Shown here one piece after another: positions 26,846 to 36,421 of a DNA stretch of 64,000 bases; position 1 is the stretch's first letter, and every line of letters starts with the position of its first letter. The DNA is from Chitinophagales bacterium. GTDB taxonomy: Bacteria; Bacteroidota; Bacteroidia; Chitinophagales; Chitinophagaceae. The translations under genes were made by a program, and so were the position numbers. The notes under the pieces were generated by a model. That model was not told where the DNA came from and ran no database searches. It saw only the letters and a program-made list of their open reading frames with translations. Where the stretch lies: contig JAATFV010000236.1 in NCBI GenBank assembly GCA_015655015.1, positions 1 through 64,000 on the forward strand, read 5' to 3'.

Positions 26846-29800
26846 ATGCAAAAGAAATCGTCCGGATTCTTTAGGGGACTGCTATGCCGTTTCCTTACCA
26901 TTACAGGACTGCTGACAGGAGCAGGGCTGGCGCCCGCCCTGGCGCAATCGACAGGAGCAGGACCGGCAGAGACGCCGTGTTCCATAAAGGCAACTGATCA
27001 GCCATTGAAAGTGGTCTTGTCAGCCATAGAAATGCAGACGGATTACAGTTTTGTCACGGTTGATCAAAGCATGCTGCTGGAAAGAAAAGTGTCTGTCAAT
27101 GCCCTGAACAGCAACTTGCAGGTCATTCTGAACCAGCTGTCCAAATCGGCGCAGATCGTTTTTACTCCCAATGGAAAGACTTTTGTGATCAAAGACGCCC
27201 GTTCCAACAACAATCAGAAGCCTCTGCCCCCTGCCAGAACGGTGATCGAGGGACTTGTAATGAGCAGAGACAGCAAGCCGCTGCCAGGTGTCACCGTCGT
27301 AAATATTAATGACAGGGCCGCCAGCTCCTCTACCGGGGAGAATGGCTCGTTCCTGCTGCATGCCAGGAACGGGGATGTATTGAAGATCTCCTTTGTGGGC
27401 TACCAGGAACAAACACTGGTAGTTGGGGATGATAAGCAATACAAAATAGTACTCGATACAGATACCGGGAAAGTATTATCTGAAGTAGTCGTTACGGCGC
27501 TTGGCATTAAAAAAGCGACCAAATCGCTGGGTTATGCCGTGCAGCAGGTAAACGGCGAGACCATGGAGAAGGTGAAGGCGCCTACGGTGACCAGTGCCTT
27601 AACCGGTAAAGTGGCGGGCCTGGATATTGCCAATACCACCGACTTTTTCCAGTCTCCCGGTATCAGCCTCCGGGGGCAAACGCCGCTGATCGTCATAGAC
27701 GGAGTGCCGGACCTCCAGGCGGACGTTTTTAAGATCAACGCGGATGACATCGAAAGCGTGTCTGTATTAAAAGGGACTTCAGCCGCCGCGCTCTACGGTT
27801 CCATCGGTAAGAACGGGGCCATTCTCTATACTACCAAAAGGGGAAAGAAAGGCAAATTCGGGGTGGACATGAATTCTTCCACCCTGATCCAGACTGGCTT
27901 TATCCGCGTACCCAAAGTACAAACTCAATACGGGGACGGATACGAAGGGGTGTATGCCTACGTGGACGGCTCCGGTTCCGGTACCGAAGGCGGGGGATGG
28001 ATATGGGGGCCCAAGCTGGACCAAAAGGATCCCTCCACGCCCAGCGGTTATTACGAGACGCCCCAATACAACAGCCCGGTCGATCCGGCTACGGGGAAGC
28101 TGACACCGCTGCCCTGGTTATCCAGGGGAAAGAACAATCTCAGGAACTTTTTCCAGACGGGCGTTCTTTCCACCAATGACATTTCTGCTTACTGGGGAGG
28201 AGATAACGGGACGTTCCGGGTATCGGCCGCCAATATTTACCAAAAGGGGACCATGCCCAATACCAGCATGAACAATTCCTCTTTTTCCGTGGCGGGCAAC
28301 TATAACCTTACCAGCAAGCTGAGCATGGATGCCCGGATGACATATAACCGGGAGTTCACCCATAATTATCCCACCATCGGTTATGGGGCGCAGAACATTT
28401 TATACAATCTCGTACTGTGGACGGGAGCCGACGTGGATGTGCGGGATTTAAGGAATTACTGGGCTCCGGGAAAAGTGGGCGTACAGCAGAGGAACTATAA
28501 TAATTCCTGGTACAATAACCCTTATTTCGTGGCTTACCAGTACCTGAACGGGTATTATAAGGACAATGCCTTTGGTTCCTTCTCCCTGAATTATGATATC
28601 TCTCCCTCCTTCAGCATCAAGGCGCGTACGGGCATCAACGTGCACGGCTTGCAGCAGACCACCAGGGAAGGCGAAAGTTATATAGGGGTCAGCGGTTCCA
28701 TTTCCCCCGGCAATTACTATGATTCCCGGACCAATTATTTTGATATCACGTCCGATGTCATTGCGAACTACAAGCATACGTTCAGCAGGAACGTCCAATT
28801 GAATGTTCGTTTCGGCGGTTCCAACCAGTACAGCAAATCCGATTATATTTATACGAGGACGGATGGTCTTACCATCCCGGGTGATTTCAACATGAGCAAT
28901 TCTACCAAGGCGTTGTACAGTACGGATACCCTCAATGAAAAGCAGATCAGGAGCGCCTATGCCATTGCGGACCTGGAATTGTACAAGTTTATCTACCTGA
29001 GCGCCACCGGCCGTAATGACTGGGTGTCTACGCTGCCGGTGGCGAACAACTCGTTTTTTTATCCCTCCATCAGCGCATCGGTGGTTTTATCCGATGCCCT
29101 GAAACTGCCGCAGTATATTTCGTTCCTGAAAGTACGGGGCTCTTTATCACAGGTGAACAGCGGCGTTATTGATCCTGCTAAGCCGTATGCCTCCATTCAA
29201 ACCTATGGTATAGGCACCAGATGGAACAATGTGGCCTCGCTTACCGTGGGCTCGCAATTGATTTCCCCCAATTTAATTCCCTCTACGACCCGGTCCTGGG
29301 AAACCGGCCTGGTCCTGGGCTTCCTCAAAAACAGGATCAACCTGGACGCGACCTATTTCCAGAACCGGGAGTTTAACAACTTCACGCCCATAGACCTTTC
29401 CCAGGCTTCCGGTTATGCCACCGAACTGGTTAACGCGGATGTCCACCGGAGAAAAGGCTGGGAATTCATGCTCAGCGGCATGCCTCTGAAAGGAAAGGAT
29501 TTCCAGTGGCATACCAGCTTTAATTTCAGCAATAACCACGTCTGGCTGATCAAATCAACCTATAGCACGGATGGCTATGAGAGGGATCTGAAAGTGGGCG
29601 AACGGATGGATAAAATATTCCCCAATGAAGCCCCCAATTATGTCGGTATGTACGAGACGACGCCCAGGGGGCAGGTCATCTATGGCGCCGATGGCAACCC
29701 CGTGGTAGACCCTTATAACAGATCGGTCGGTTATTCCGATCCTAAATGGATTTACGGATGGCAGAATACCTTTTCCTACAAGCAGTTTTCTTTCAGCTTC

Positions 29801-30313
29801 TCCGTGGACGGCCGCCTCGGAGGCCTGATATATTCCACGACGAACATGAAGATGTGGTGGGGCGGTTCTGCTCCCGGCACAGTCAACCCGCTCAGGGACC
29901 AGGCTTACGAGGGACAAAATACCTTTGTAGGTAAAGGGGTAGTCGTTACTTCCGGCAGCGCGACGTATGATAACCGCGGCAATATCCTTACGGATAACAG
30001 GACGTATGCACCCAATACGACGGCGATCAATTACGTCGCTTTCATGACCAACAGCAATGGCGACCAGCAGGACCATAATTATTTCTATTACAGCGGCACG
30101 TATCTGAAACTCAGGGAAGTGGTGTTTACCTATACCCTCCCTGACAAATGGTTACAGGGAACCCGGTTTTTCACCAATGCCTCTGTCTCTCTGATCGGGA
30201 ACAACCTGCTGTTGCTCTCCAGGATGCCCAACGTGGACCCGGATGCCGGAACGGATAACCTGCAAACCCCTTCTTTAAGAAGTTACGGGCTGAACGTCAA
30301 TCTCAAATTTTAA
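26846..30313 (+). CDS. SusC/RagA-family TonB-linked outer-membrane protein (STN domain present)
   Basis: STN domain, carboxypeptidase-like domain, SVLKGTSAAALYGSIGKNGAILYTTKRGKKG, barrel to terminal F. Confidence 0.93.
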   Translation: MQKKSSGFFRGLLCRFLTITGLLTGAGLAPALAQSTGAGPAETPCSIKATDQPLKVVLSAIEMQTDYSFVTVDQSMLLERKVSVNALNSNLQVILNQLSKSAQIVFTPNGKTFVIKDARSNNNQKPLPPARTVIEGLVMSRDSKPLPGVTVVNINDRAASSSTGENGSFLLHARNGDVLKISFVGYQEQTLVVGDDKQYKIVLDTDTGKVLSEVVVTALGIKKATKSLGYAVQQVNGETMEKVKAPTVTSALTGKVAGLDIANTTDFFQSPGISLRGQTPLIVIDGVPDLQADVFKINADDIESVSVLKGTSAAALYGSIGKNGAILYTTKRGKKGKFGVDMNSSTLIQTGFIRVPKVQTQYGDGYEGVYAYVDGSGSGTEGGGWIWGPKLDQKDPSTPSGYYETPQYNSPVDPATGKLTPLPWLSRGKNNLRNFFQTGVLSTNDISAYWGGDNGTFRVSAANIYQKGTMPNTSMNNSSFSVAGNYNLTSKLSMDARMTYNREFTHNYPTIGYGAQNILYNLVLWTGADVDVRDLRNYWAPGKVGVQQRNYNNSWYNNPYFVAYQYLNGYYKDNAFGSFSLNYDISPSFSIKARTGINVHGLQQTTREGESYIGVSGSISPGNYYDSRTNYFDITSDVIANYKHTFSRNVQLNVRFGGSNQYSKSDYIYTRTDGLTIPGDFNMSNSTKALYSTDTLNEKQIRSAYAIADLELYKFIYLSATGRNDWVSTLPVANNSFFYPSISASVVLSDALKLPQYISFLKVRGSLSQVNSGVIDPAKPYASIQTYGIGTRWNNVASLTVGSQLISPNLIPSTTRSWETGLVLGFLKNRINLDATYFQNREFNNFTPIDLSQASGYATELVNADVHRRKGWEFMLSGMPLKGKDFQWHTSFNFSNNHVWLIKSTYSTDGYERDLKVGERMDKIFPNEAPNYVGMYETTPRGQVIYGADGNPVVDPYNRSVGYSDPKWIYGWQNTFSYKQFSFSFSVDGRLGGLIYSTTNMKMWWGGSAPGTVNPLRDQAYEGQNTFVGKGVVVTSGSATYDNRGNILTDNRTYAPNTTAINYVAFMTNSNGDQQDHNYFYYSGTYLKLREVVFTYTLPDKWLQGTRFFTNASVSLIGNNLLLLSRMPNVDPDAGTDNLQTPSLRSYGLNVNLKF

Positions 30314-30330
30314 CCACTACAATATTTGTT

Positions 30331-31827
30331 ATGAAACAGTTTCGGACTATTTTTTATATTATTCTCACGGCAGGTCTGGCCCTCTCGACCTCCTGTAAGA
30401 AGTTCAGCTATTACCAGACGAATCCCAACCTGCCTACGCAGGCGGACCCCTCCCTGGAATTGGCGAATATCGAGCAAAATGCGTTCGCCACCATCAGTAC
30501 GGATGCGGCTCTCGCGTGCCGTTACCTGGTCTACACGGAAGGCGCCAATCCTTCCCAGTACTACAGTTGGACGCGGAGTGATTTCACACCCTACAGCAAC
30601 ATACAGCAGGTGGTGAAAATGGAGCAGGAGGCTACCCGCACAGGCCAGGTTAATTACCAGTACCTGGGTAAATTCCTGGCAGACTATTACATCATAAACC
30701 TGACACAAACTTTTGGCAGCGTACCCTTCTCCAAAGCGATGCAAGCCATGTACGGGAACGTATCCAAGGCAGCGGTAGCACCCGCTTATGACGACCAGGA
30801 GACCATTTACCTGCAGGTGCTGGGCGACCTGGAGGTGGCTAATGACTCGCTGAATGCTGCTAACGGCCCTATCTCGGGCGACATTATCTATAACGGGAAC
30901 CTGGACCAGTGGAAAATGGCGATCAATGCCTTTGCCCTGCGCGTGCTCATCAGCCTGTCGGAAAAAACAGGCGATGCCAAATTGCAGGTGCAGCAACGGT
31001 TCAACAATATTGTCTCCAATCCGACAAAGTACCCGTTGTTTGGTTCCAACAAGGATAACGCCAAACTGCAATACTATGACGTCAACAGCAATTATTACCC
31101 CTTTTATAACAGCAATAGCCTGAAGACCGATTTTTACCTGGACAGCTCTTTTGTTCACCTGTTGAGAGGACTTAGTGATCCCCGCTTGTTTGTATTCGCT
31201 AAGCCGGCCACTGCCACCGGTCTTCCTGCCGGCGATTTCAATGCCTATGCGGGCGCCCAGGGCAGCGCCTCCTATTCCGACAATATAACGGCTATATCCG
31301 CCGGCTTGATTTCGGCCATCAACAACCGGTATGATAATGATCCGGTCAATGAGCCCAGTGTAGCGCTGGGTTATGCGGAACAGGAATTTACGCTGGCGGA
31401 AGCGGCTGCCAGGGGGTGGATCACCGGCAGCGCCGCCGCCTATTATATGAATGGGGTACAGGCGGCCCTCGATTTCTCCAACTATCAGGGGACCAGCTAC
31501 AGCAGCAGCGACATACAGGCCTACCTCGCCCAACCGGCCGTGCAATTAGCTGGCGCCAACCAGTTGCAGCAGATACTGACCCAGAAATACATCTCCATGT
31601 TCATGAATACCGGCTGGGAACCCTTTTACAACCAGCGGAGAACGGGCATTCCCGTTTTTGAAACCTCGGGAGCCGGTATACTGAACAACGGGAAAGTACC
31701 CAAAAGGTGGATGTACCCGACATTGGAGTACCAGAACAATGGGGTGAACGTGGATTCCGCCGTCAGGGCGCAATATCCCGCCGGGGACGATATCAATGGC
31801 GTCATGTGGATCCTGCAGCCCCAATAG
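30331..31827 (+). CDS. SusD/RagB-like lipoprotein
   Basis: Lipobox ALSTSC; EWEPFYNQRRTGIPVF; follows SusC. Confidence 0.88.
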   Translation: MKQFRTIFYIILTAGLALSTSCKKFSYYQTNPNLPTQADPSLELANIEQNAFATISTDAALACRYLVYTEGANPSQYYSWTRSDFTPYSNIQQVVKMEQEATRTGQVNYQYLGKFLADYYIINLTQTFGSVPFSKAMQAMYGNVSKAAVAPAYDDQETIYLQVLGDLEVANDSLNAANGPISGDIIYNGNLDQWKMAINAFALRVLISLSEKTGDAKLQVQQRFNNIVSNPTKYPLFGSNKDNAKLQYYDVNSNYYPFYNSNSLKTDFYLDSSFVHLLRGLSDPRLFVFAKPATATGLPAGDFNAYAGAQGSASYSDNITAISAGLISAINNRYDNDPVNEPSVALGYAEQEFTLAEAAARGWITGSAAAYYMNGVQAALDFSNYQGTSYSSSDIQAYLAQPAVQLAGANQLQQILTQKYISMFMNTGWEPFYNQRRTGIPVFETSGAGILNNGKVPKRWMYPTLEYQNNGVNVDSAVRAQYPAGDDINGVMWILQPQ

Positions 31828-31884
31828 ACAGTCAGCTGGCCCAATAGGCAGCTAGCCGGATGCAATAGACTGGCTGCCGGCCAG
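31822..31884. repeat. Three degenerate 20-22-nt tandem units beginning at the susD stop codon
   Basis: CAATAGACAGTCAGCTGGCC / CAATAGGCAGCTAGCCGGATG / CAATAGACTGGCTGCCGGCCAG. Confidence 0.7.
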
Positions 31885-31931
31885 AAGAACGAAATACGAA
31901 TGATATAAGACAACTATCGCAAAACAGGTAT

Positions 31932-34424
31932 ATGAAAATGTTATGGCTTTGCTTCTTCGCTGTCCTCCTGCTGACCTCCCGGCTAAACGCCCAGGCTGTA
32001 TCCCCGGATATACAGGTCCCCACCGTTTACCAGCCACGGTCATCGGGAGGCAGTTCCCCGTCAGCCAGGATCCAGCTCCCCAACGGCTGGTTCCTGACCC
32101 CGGCCGGCCAGTCCATCCCCCTGAGCAGCGACCTGCCTCTGAACATGGCGCTGGCCCCGGATGGCATTCATGCAGCGGTGACCAACAACGGCAACGGGAG
32201 ACAGACCATCGATCTTATCAACCTGAAGGAACAGCGGTTGACTTCCTCTGTAACGATCGGTAAGGCCTGGCTGGGACTTGCCTTCAGCAAACGGTTTCCT
32301 TACCTGTATGCTTCCGGCGGCAATGACGACATCATCATCCGTTATACGCTCGACAAAGAGCGGCTGGTGAACAAGGATACCCTGGTCCTCGGCCGACCCT
32401 GGCCCAAAGACAAGATCAGCCCGACCGGGCTCACCCTGGACGAAACGCGCGACCGGTTATATGCGGTGACAAAAGAAGACAATGCCTTGTACGTCTGTGA
32501 TATAAAAACGATGAAGGTCCTGCTGAAAGTTCCTTTTTCCGCGGAAGCTTATACCTGTATATTAAACCCGGTCAAGAGGGAACTGTACATTTCTGCCTGG
32601 GGAGGCCGTAAGATCTGGGTCTGCGATACAAAAAAGAATATCCTGGTGGATTCGGTGGAGACAGAGGATCACCCTACGGACTTGGCTATCGATGCCCGGG
32701 GCCGGTTGCTGTATGTGGCCAATGCCAACTCCAATTCCGTATCCGTCATTGACCTGGCCTCCCGTAAGGTGGTAGAGACGCTCCATACCGCCTTATCTCC
32801 TGACGCGCCCATCGGCTCTACCACCAACAGCCTCGCTTTGTCATCGAAAGACAAGACCCTGTATATCGCCAATGCCGACAACAATTACCTTGCTGTCTTT
32901 GATGTCTCCGATCCGGGCCATAGCCGGCCTACGGGATTTATCCCTGTCGGATGGTATCCTACCTGTGTCCGGACCTGGGGGAAAAACCTCCTGGTGACCA
33001 ACGGGAAAGGAATGTCCTCCGTGCCTAACCCCGACGAACCCAATCCGGGAGCACCCCGGCACAAGAATGGCTACAAAAAGAGCGCCAATACCCCCCAGCC
33101 AAAAGACCAATACATTGGCAGCATGTTGAAGGGGACTTTATCCCTGATACCTGTACCTGCCGACAGCACCCTGGCCGGATATACCAGCCAGGTATATGCG
33201 AATACGCCTTATTCCAAACAAAAGGAAGACCTCGCGCCCGGCGAGGCCGGCAATCCCATCCCCCGGCAGACGGGAGAATCATCGCCGATCAAATATGTGT
33301 TCTATGTGCTGAAAGAAAACCGCACCTATGACCAGGTGTTAGGAGATATGCCCGGCGGTAATGGGGATACCAGCCTTTGTCTTTTCGGCAGCTCCGTCAC
33401 CCCGAATGCACATGCGCTGGCGCAGGAATTTGTTCTCCTGGATAATTTCTATGTGGACGCGGAGGTCAGTGCGGACGGTCATAACTGGTCCATGGCGGGA
33501 TATGCCACCGATTTCGTGGAAAAGAACTGGCCTTACAATTACAGCGGGAGAGGAGGCAAATACGACTTCGATGGCAGCAGACCCATCGCCAACCCCACCA
33601 AAGGGTTTATCTGGAATTATTGCCAGCGGGCCGGCATCTCCTTCCGCAATTACGGGGAATTCATGGACAATGGTTATCCTACCCTGGACCTGCTCAAAGA
33701 AGACGGCCACTATTGTAAAAAATATCCCGGCTGGAACCTGAAGATCCAGGATATCTATCGGGAATCAGTCTTTGAACATGACTTTGACTCTCTGCTACAG
33801 GCCGGAGCCGTCCCCCATTTCAGCACGATCTATCTTCCGAATGATCATACGAGCGGGATGTCGAAGGGAGACTACAGCCCCATTGCCCAGATAGCGGATA
33901 ATGACCTGGCGCTGGGCAGGTTGGTGGAACACCTTTCTCATAGTCCTATCTGGAAAGAGTCCGCGATCTTCGTCCTGGAAGATGATGCCCAGGACGGTCC
34001 CGATCACGTTGACGCACATCGCTCCCCGGCCTTTGTGATCAGCCCGTATATCCGGCGGAATTCGGTGAACCATACGATGTATTCCACCACTTCCATTCTC
34101 CGCACCATGGAGCTGATCCTGGGGCTGCCCCCGATGAGCCAGTATGATGCGGCGGCCACTCCCTTGTGGAGCTGCTTTGACCCGGAGGCGGATACGGCGG
34201 CTTACATATCCCGGCCTGCCGGCGTGAACATCAATACCCGCAATACAGCCTGGACGCCTTCCGCTGCTAAATCCGCTCATTTCGACATGACGAAAGCCGA
34301 TGCAGTCCCGGATGCCCTGCTGAACGAAGTCCTTTGGAAAGCCGTCAAGGGAGAGAACAGCCAGGCGCCCTGGCCCCGCAGAAGCGCCTTTGTGAAGGTC
34401 GGCAAGGAGAAAGACGATGACTAG
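31932..34424 (+). CDS. YncE-like beta-propeller fused to phosphoesterase-family (alkaline-phosphatase-fold) domain
   Basis: YVTN-like repeats (LYVANANSNSVSVIDLASRKV) followed by YVFYVLKENRTYDQVLGDMPGGNGD and ILEDDAQDGPDHVDAHRSP-type metal motifs. Confidence 0.87.
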   Translation: MKMLWLCFFAVLLLTSRLNAQAVSPDIQVPTVYQPRSSGGSSPSARIQLPNGWFLTPAGQSIPLSSDLPLNMALAPDGIHAAVTNNGNGRQTIDLINLKEQRLTSSVTIGKAWLGLAFSKRFPYLYASGGNDDIIIRYTLDKERLVNKDTLVLGRPWPKDKISPTGLTLDETRDRLYAVTKEDNALYVCDIKTMKVLLKVPFSAEAYTCILNPVKRELYISAWGGRKIWVCDTKKNILVDSVETEDHPTDLAIDARGRLLYVANANSNSVSVIDLASRKVVETLHTALSPDAPIGSTTNSLALSSKDKTLYIANADNNYLAVFDVSDPGHSRPTGFIPVGWYPTCVRTWGKNLLVTNGKGMSSVPNPDEPNPGAPRHKNGYKKSANTPQPKDQYIGSMLKGTLSLIPVPADSTLAGYTSQVYANTPYSKQKEDLAPGEAGNPIPRQTGESSPIKYVFYVLKENRTYDQVLGDMPGGNGDTSLCLFGSSVTPNAHALAQEFVLLDNFYVDAEVSADGHNWSMAGYATDFVEKNWPYNYSGRGGKYDFDGSRPIANPTKGFIWNYCQRAGISFRNYGEFMDNGYPTLDLLKEDGHYCKKYPGWNLKIQDIYRESVFEHDFDSLLQAGAVPHFSTIYLPNDHTSGMSKGDYSPIAQIADNDLALGRLVEHLSHSPIWKESAIFVLEDDAQDGPDHVDAHRSPAFVISPYIRRNSVNHTMYSTTSILRTMELILGLPPMSQYDAAATPLWSCFDPEADTAAYISRPAGVNINTRNTAWTPSAAKSAHFDMTKADAVPDALLNEVLWKAVKGENSQAPWPRRSAFVKVGKEKDDD

Positions 34425-34511
34425 CTATTGCCGGAATCCGGCAGCGCCCGATTCTTGCAGAGGTCATGCAAAGAAGATGGTACCTTTGGCTCTAAAACAG
34501 CACAGGGCAAT

Positions 34512-35126
34512 ATGAGTGGTGCCGGCCATCGTTACTTTATTATCAACAAACCTCCCGACATGGTTTCGCAGTTCGTGAGCTCTCACGCCGTACGGCTGCT
34601 GGGCGACCTGGATTTCGATTTTCCGGAAGGTATACATGCCGTAGGCCGGCTGGACAATCATTCCGAAGGATTGTTGATCCTGACAACGAATAAAAAAGTA
34701 ACCCGGTTATTATTCCAGGGCGAAGCGCCGCATAAACGCACCTACCTGGTGAAAGTAAAATATGCGGTGAGTCCGGAAAGTCTCGACCAGATCCGGAAAG
34801 GTATTTCTATCCGGGTGAATGGCGGTGGCCATTATACTACTTCTCCCTGTGAGGCGGAGATCGTGGAAAAACCGGGAGATTTATTGGCCAATGGATATGA
34901 GATGCCGGAGTATATTCCCCACACCTGGTTGAAAATTACCCTGACAGAAGGAAAGTTTCACCAGGTCCGCAAAATGGTCTTCGCTCTTCACCATCGTTGT
35001 GTTCGCCTGATCCGCCTGTCTATCGAAGACCTGGAGTTAGGAGATCTGCCCATAGGCGGTGTGCGGGAAATAGAGGAGGCTGCTTTCTTCCGGTTGTTAA
35101 AGATCGGCTTTTCGCCCGTTTTCTGA
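34512..35126 (+). CDS. rRNA large-subunit pseudouridine synthase (RluE-like)
   Basis: YFIINKPPDMVSQF, HAVGRLDNHSEGLLILT, GKFHQVRKM motifs; start at MSGAGHRY. Confidence 0.88.
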   Translation: MSGAGHRYFIINKPPDMVSQFVSSHAVRLLGDLDFDFPEGIHAVGRLDNHSEGLLILTTNKKVTRLLFQGEAPHKRTYLVKVKYAVSPESLDQIRKGISIRVNGGGHYTTSPCEAEIVEKPGDLLANGYEMPEYIPHTWLKITLTEGKFHQVRKMVFALHHRCVRLIRLSIEDLELGDLPIGGVREIEEAAFFRLLKIGFSPVF

Positions 35127-35130
35127 GGGC

Positions 35131-35481
35131 TTACTCGCGGCTGCTGATCTTTTTCCGATGAGCCACTCCCCACTCGATCATTGCCAGGATCACCGGGCCA
35201 AAAGTCTTGCAATAATCCGTCGACTCATATTCCACCCGGACAGGCGTCTCTGGATAGACCGTCCGGGTGATCAGCTTATTCAATTCCATTTCCTTGAGCT
35301 CCTTCGACAGCATGCGGGTGGTGATTCCCGGTATGCTCCGTTCGATATCGCGGAAGCGCCGGTTGCCATTGCAAATGGAATTGATGATCGGCAGCCGCCA
35401 CTTGCCGCCGATCACATAGATCGTGTCTTGCAATGCCTGAACCTCCCGGGGCTGGTTTCTTACCATGGTCGTTTTTTTCAT
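35131..35481 (-). CDS. HxlR-family transcriptional regulator
   Basis: IGGKWRLPIINSICNGNRRFRDIERSIPGITTRMLSKELKEME. Confidence 0.93.
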   Translation of the reverse strand: MKKTTMVRNQPREVQALQDTIYVIGGKWRLPIINSICNGNRRFRDIERSIPGITTRMLSKELKEMELNKLITRTVYPETPVRVEYESTDYCKTFGPVILAMIEWGVAHRKKISSRE

Positions 35482-35491
35482 AAAGGGATGC

Positions 35492-35528
35492 TGGTATACT
35501 CTGTTATACTGGTTACAAAGTTATACCA
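35492..35528. promoter_or_regulatory. Candidate HxlR operator in the divergent promoter
   Basis: TGGTATA...TATACCA inverted repeat plus GTTATAC direct repeats (35503, 35520); downstream TATCTTTG (35538-35545) -7-like. Confidence 0.5.
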
Positions 35529-35563
35529 TTTGGCGCATATCTTTGTGCCTCAATTTTAAAAAA

Positions 35564-36382
35564 ATGTCTAAAACGATTTTTATTACAGGGACCAGCAGCG
35601 GCCTGGGGAAATTGACCGCGAAATATTTTGCCGGACTGGGATGGAATGTGGCAGCTACGATGCGCCGGCCGGAAGAAGAAACGGAACTGATATCCTATCC
35701 GAATATTAAGTTATTCAGGCTGGACGTAACGGACCTTGAGCAGGTAACCTCCGCTACGTGGGCCGCGATCGACGTCTTTGGAAAAATAGACGTAGTGGTT
35801 AATAATGCCGGCATGGGCACTTATGGCGCATTGGAACTGGCCAAAGAAGAGGATATCGACTGGCAATTTGCCGTCAATACCAGGGGACCGATCAACATCA
35901 TCCGTGCTTTTCTGCCGCATTACCGGGCGAATGGCGGCGGCATGTTCATCAATGTCAGCTCCTTTATGGGTGTTACTACGGCCTTGCCGATAGGATCCTT
36001 GTATAATATGTCCAAATTTGCCCTGGAAGGGCTGACCGAAGGATTGTATTATGAACTGAAACCGCTGAACATCGAACTCCGGCTCATCGAGCAGGGAGGG
36101 TCACATGACAACAACTTCGGGAATAATATCACCTGGAATACCAATCCGGATATAACGGCCTACGAGGAGATCACCGGAAAAGTTAAACACCTTATGGCGA
36201 CTGCCGGTGATGATCTGAAAGACAATCCCCTTGATATCGTAAAAGTAATCGCGGGCCTCGCCACCGGGGAAAGTACGAAGTTTCGAACCGTCATCGGAAA
36301 GATGGGCAACGACCTCGTAGCGCTAAGAAACTCGGTACCCATCGAGCAATACCTGGAGACGATAGCGGCTAATTTCAAATAA
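35564..36382 (+). CDS. SDR-family oxidoreductase
   Basis: ITGTSSGLGKLTA (TGxxxGxG), NNAG, S...YNMSK; start at MSKTIFIT. Confidence 0.92.
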   Translation: MSKTIFITGTSSGLGKLTAKYFAGLGWNVAATMRRPEEETELISYPNIKLFRLDVTDLEQVTSATWAAIDVFGKIDVVVNNAGMGTYGALELAKEEDIDWQFAVNTRGPINIIRAFLPHYRANGGGMFINVSSFMGVTTALPIGSLYNMSKFALEGLTEGLYYELKPLNIELRLIEQGGSHDNNFGNNITWNTNPDITAYEEITGKVKHLMATAGDDLKDNPLDIVKVIAGLATGESTKFRTVIGKMGNDLVALRNSVPIEQYLETIAANFK

Positions 36383-36421
36383 GCAGACGAAAAAAACGCC
36401 GGGGGTAGGACAAGAGAATAA

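Noticed and set aside
30310-31545. 411-aa minus-strand ORF opposite the SusD-like gene (and similar ORFs at 8219-8959, 1371-1997, 29555-30076, 55090-55866)
   Set aside because: Antisense shadows of well-supported coding genes; compositionally odd translations without recognisable domains.
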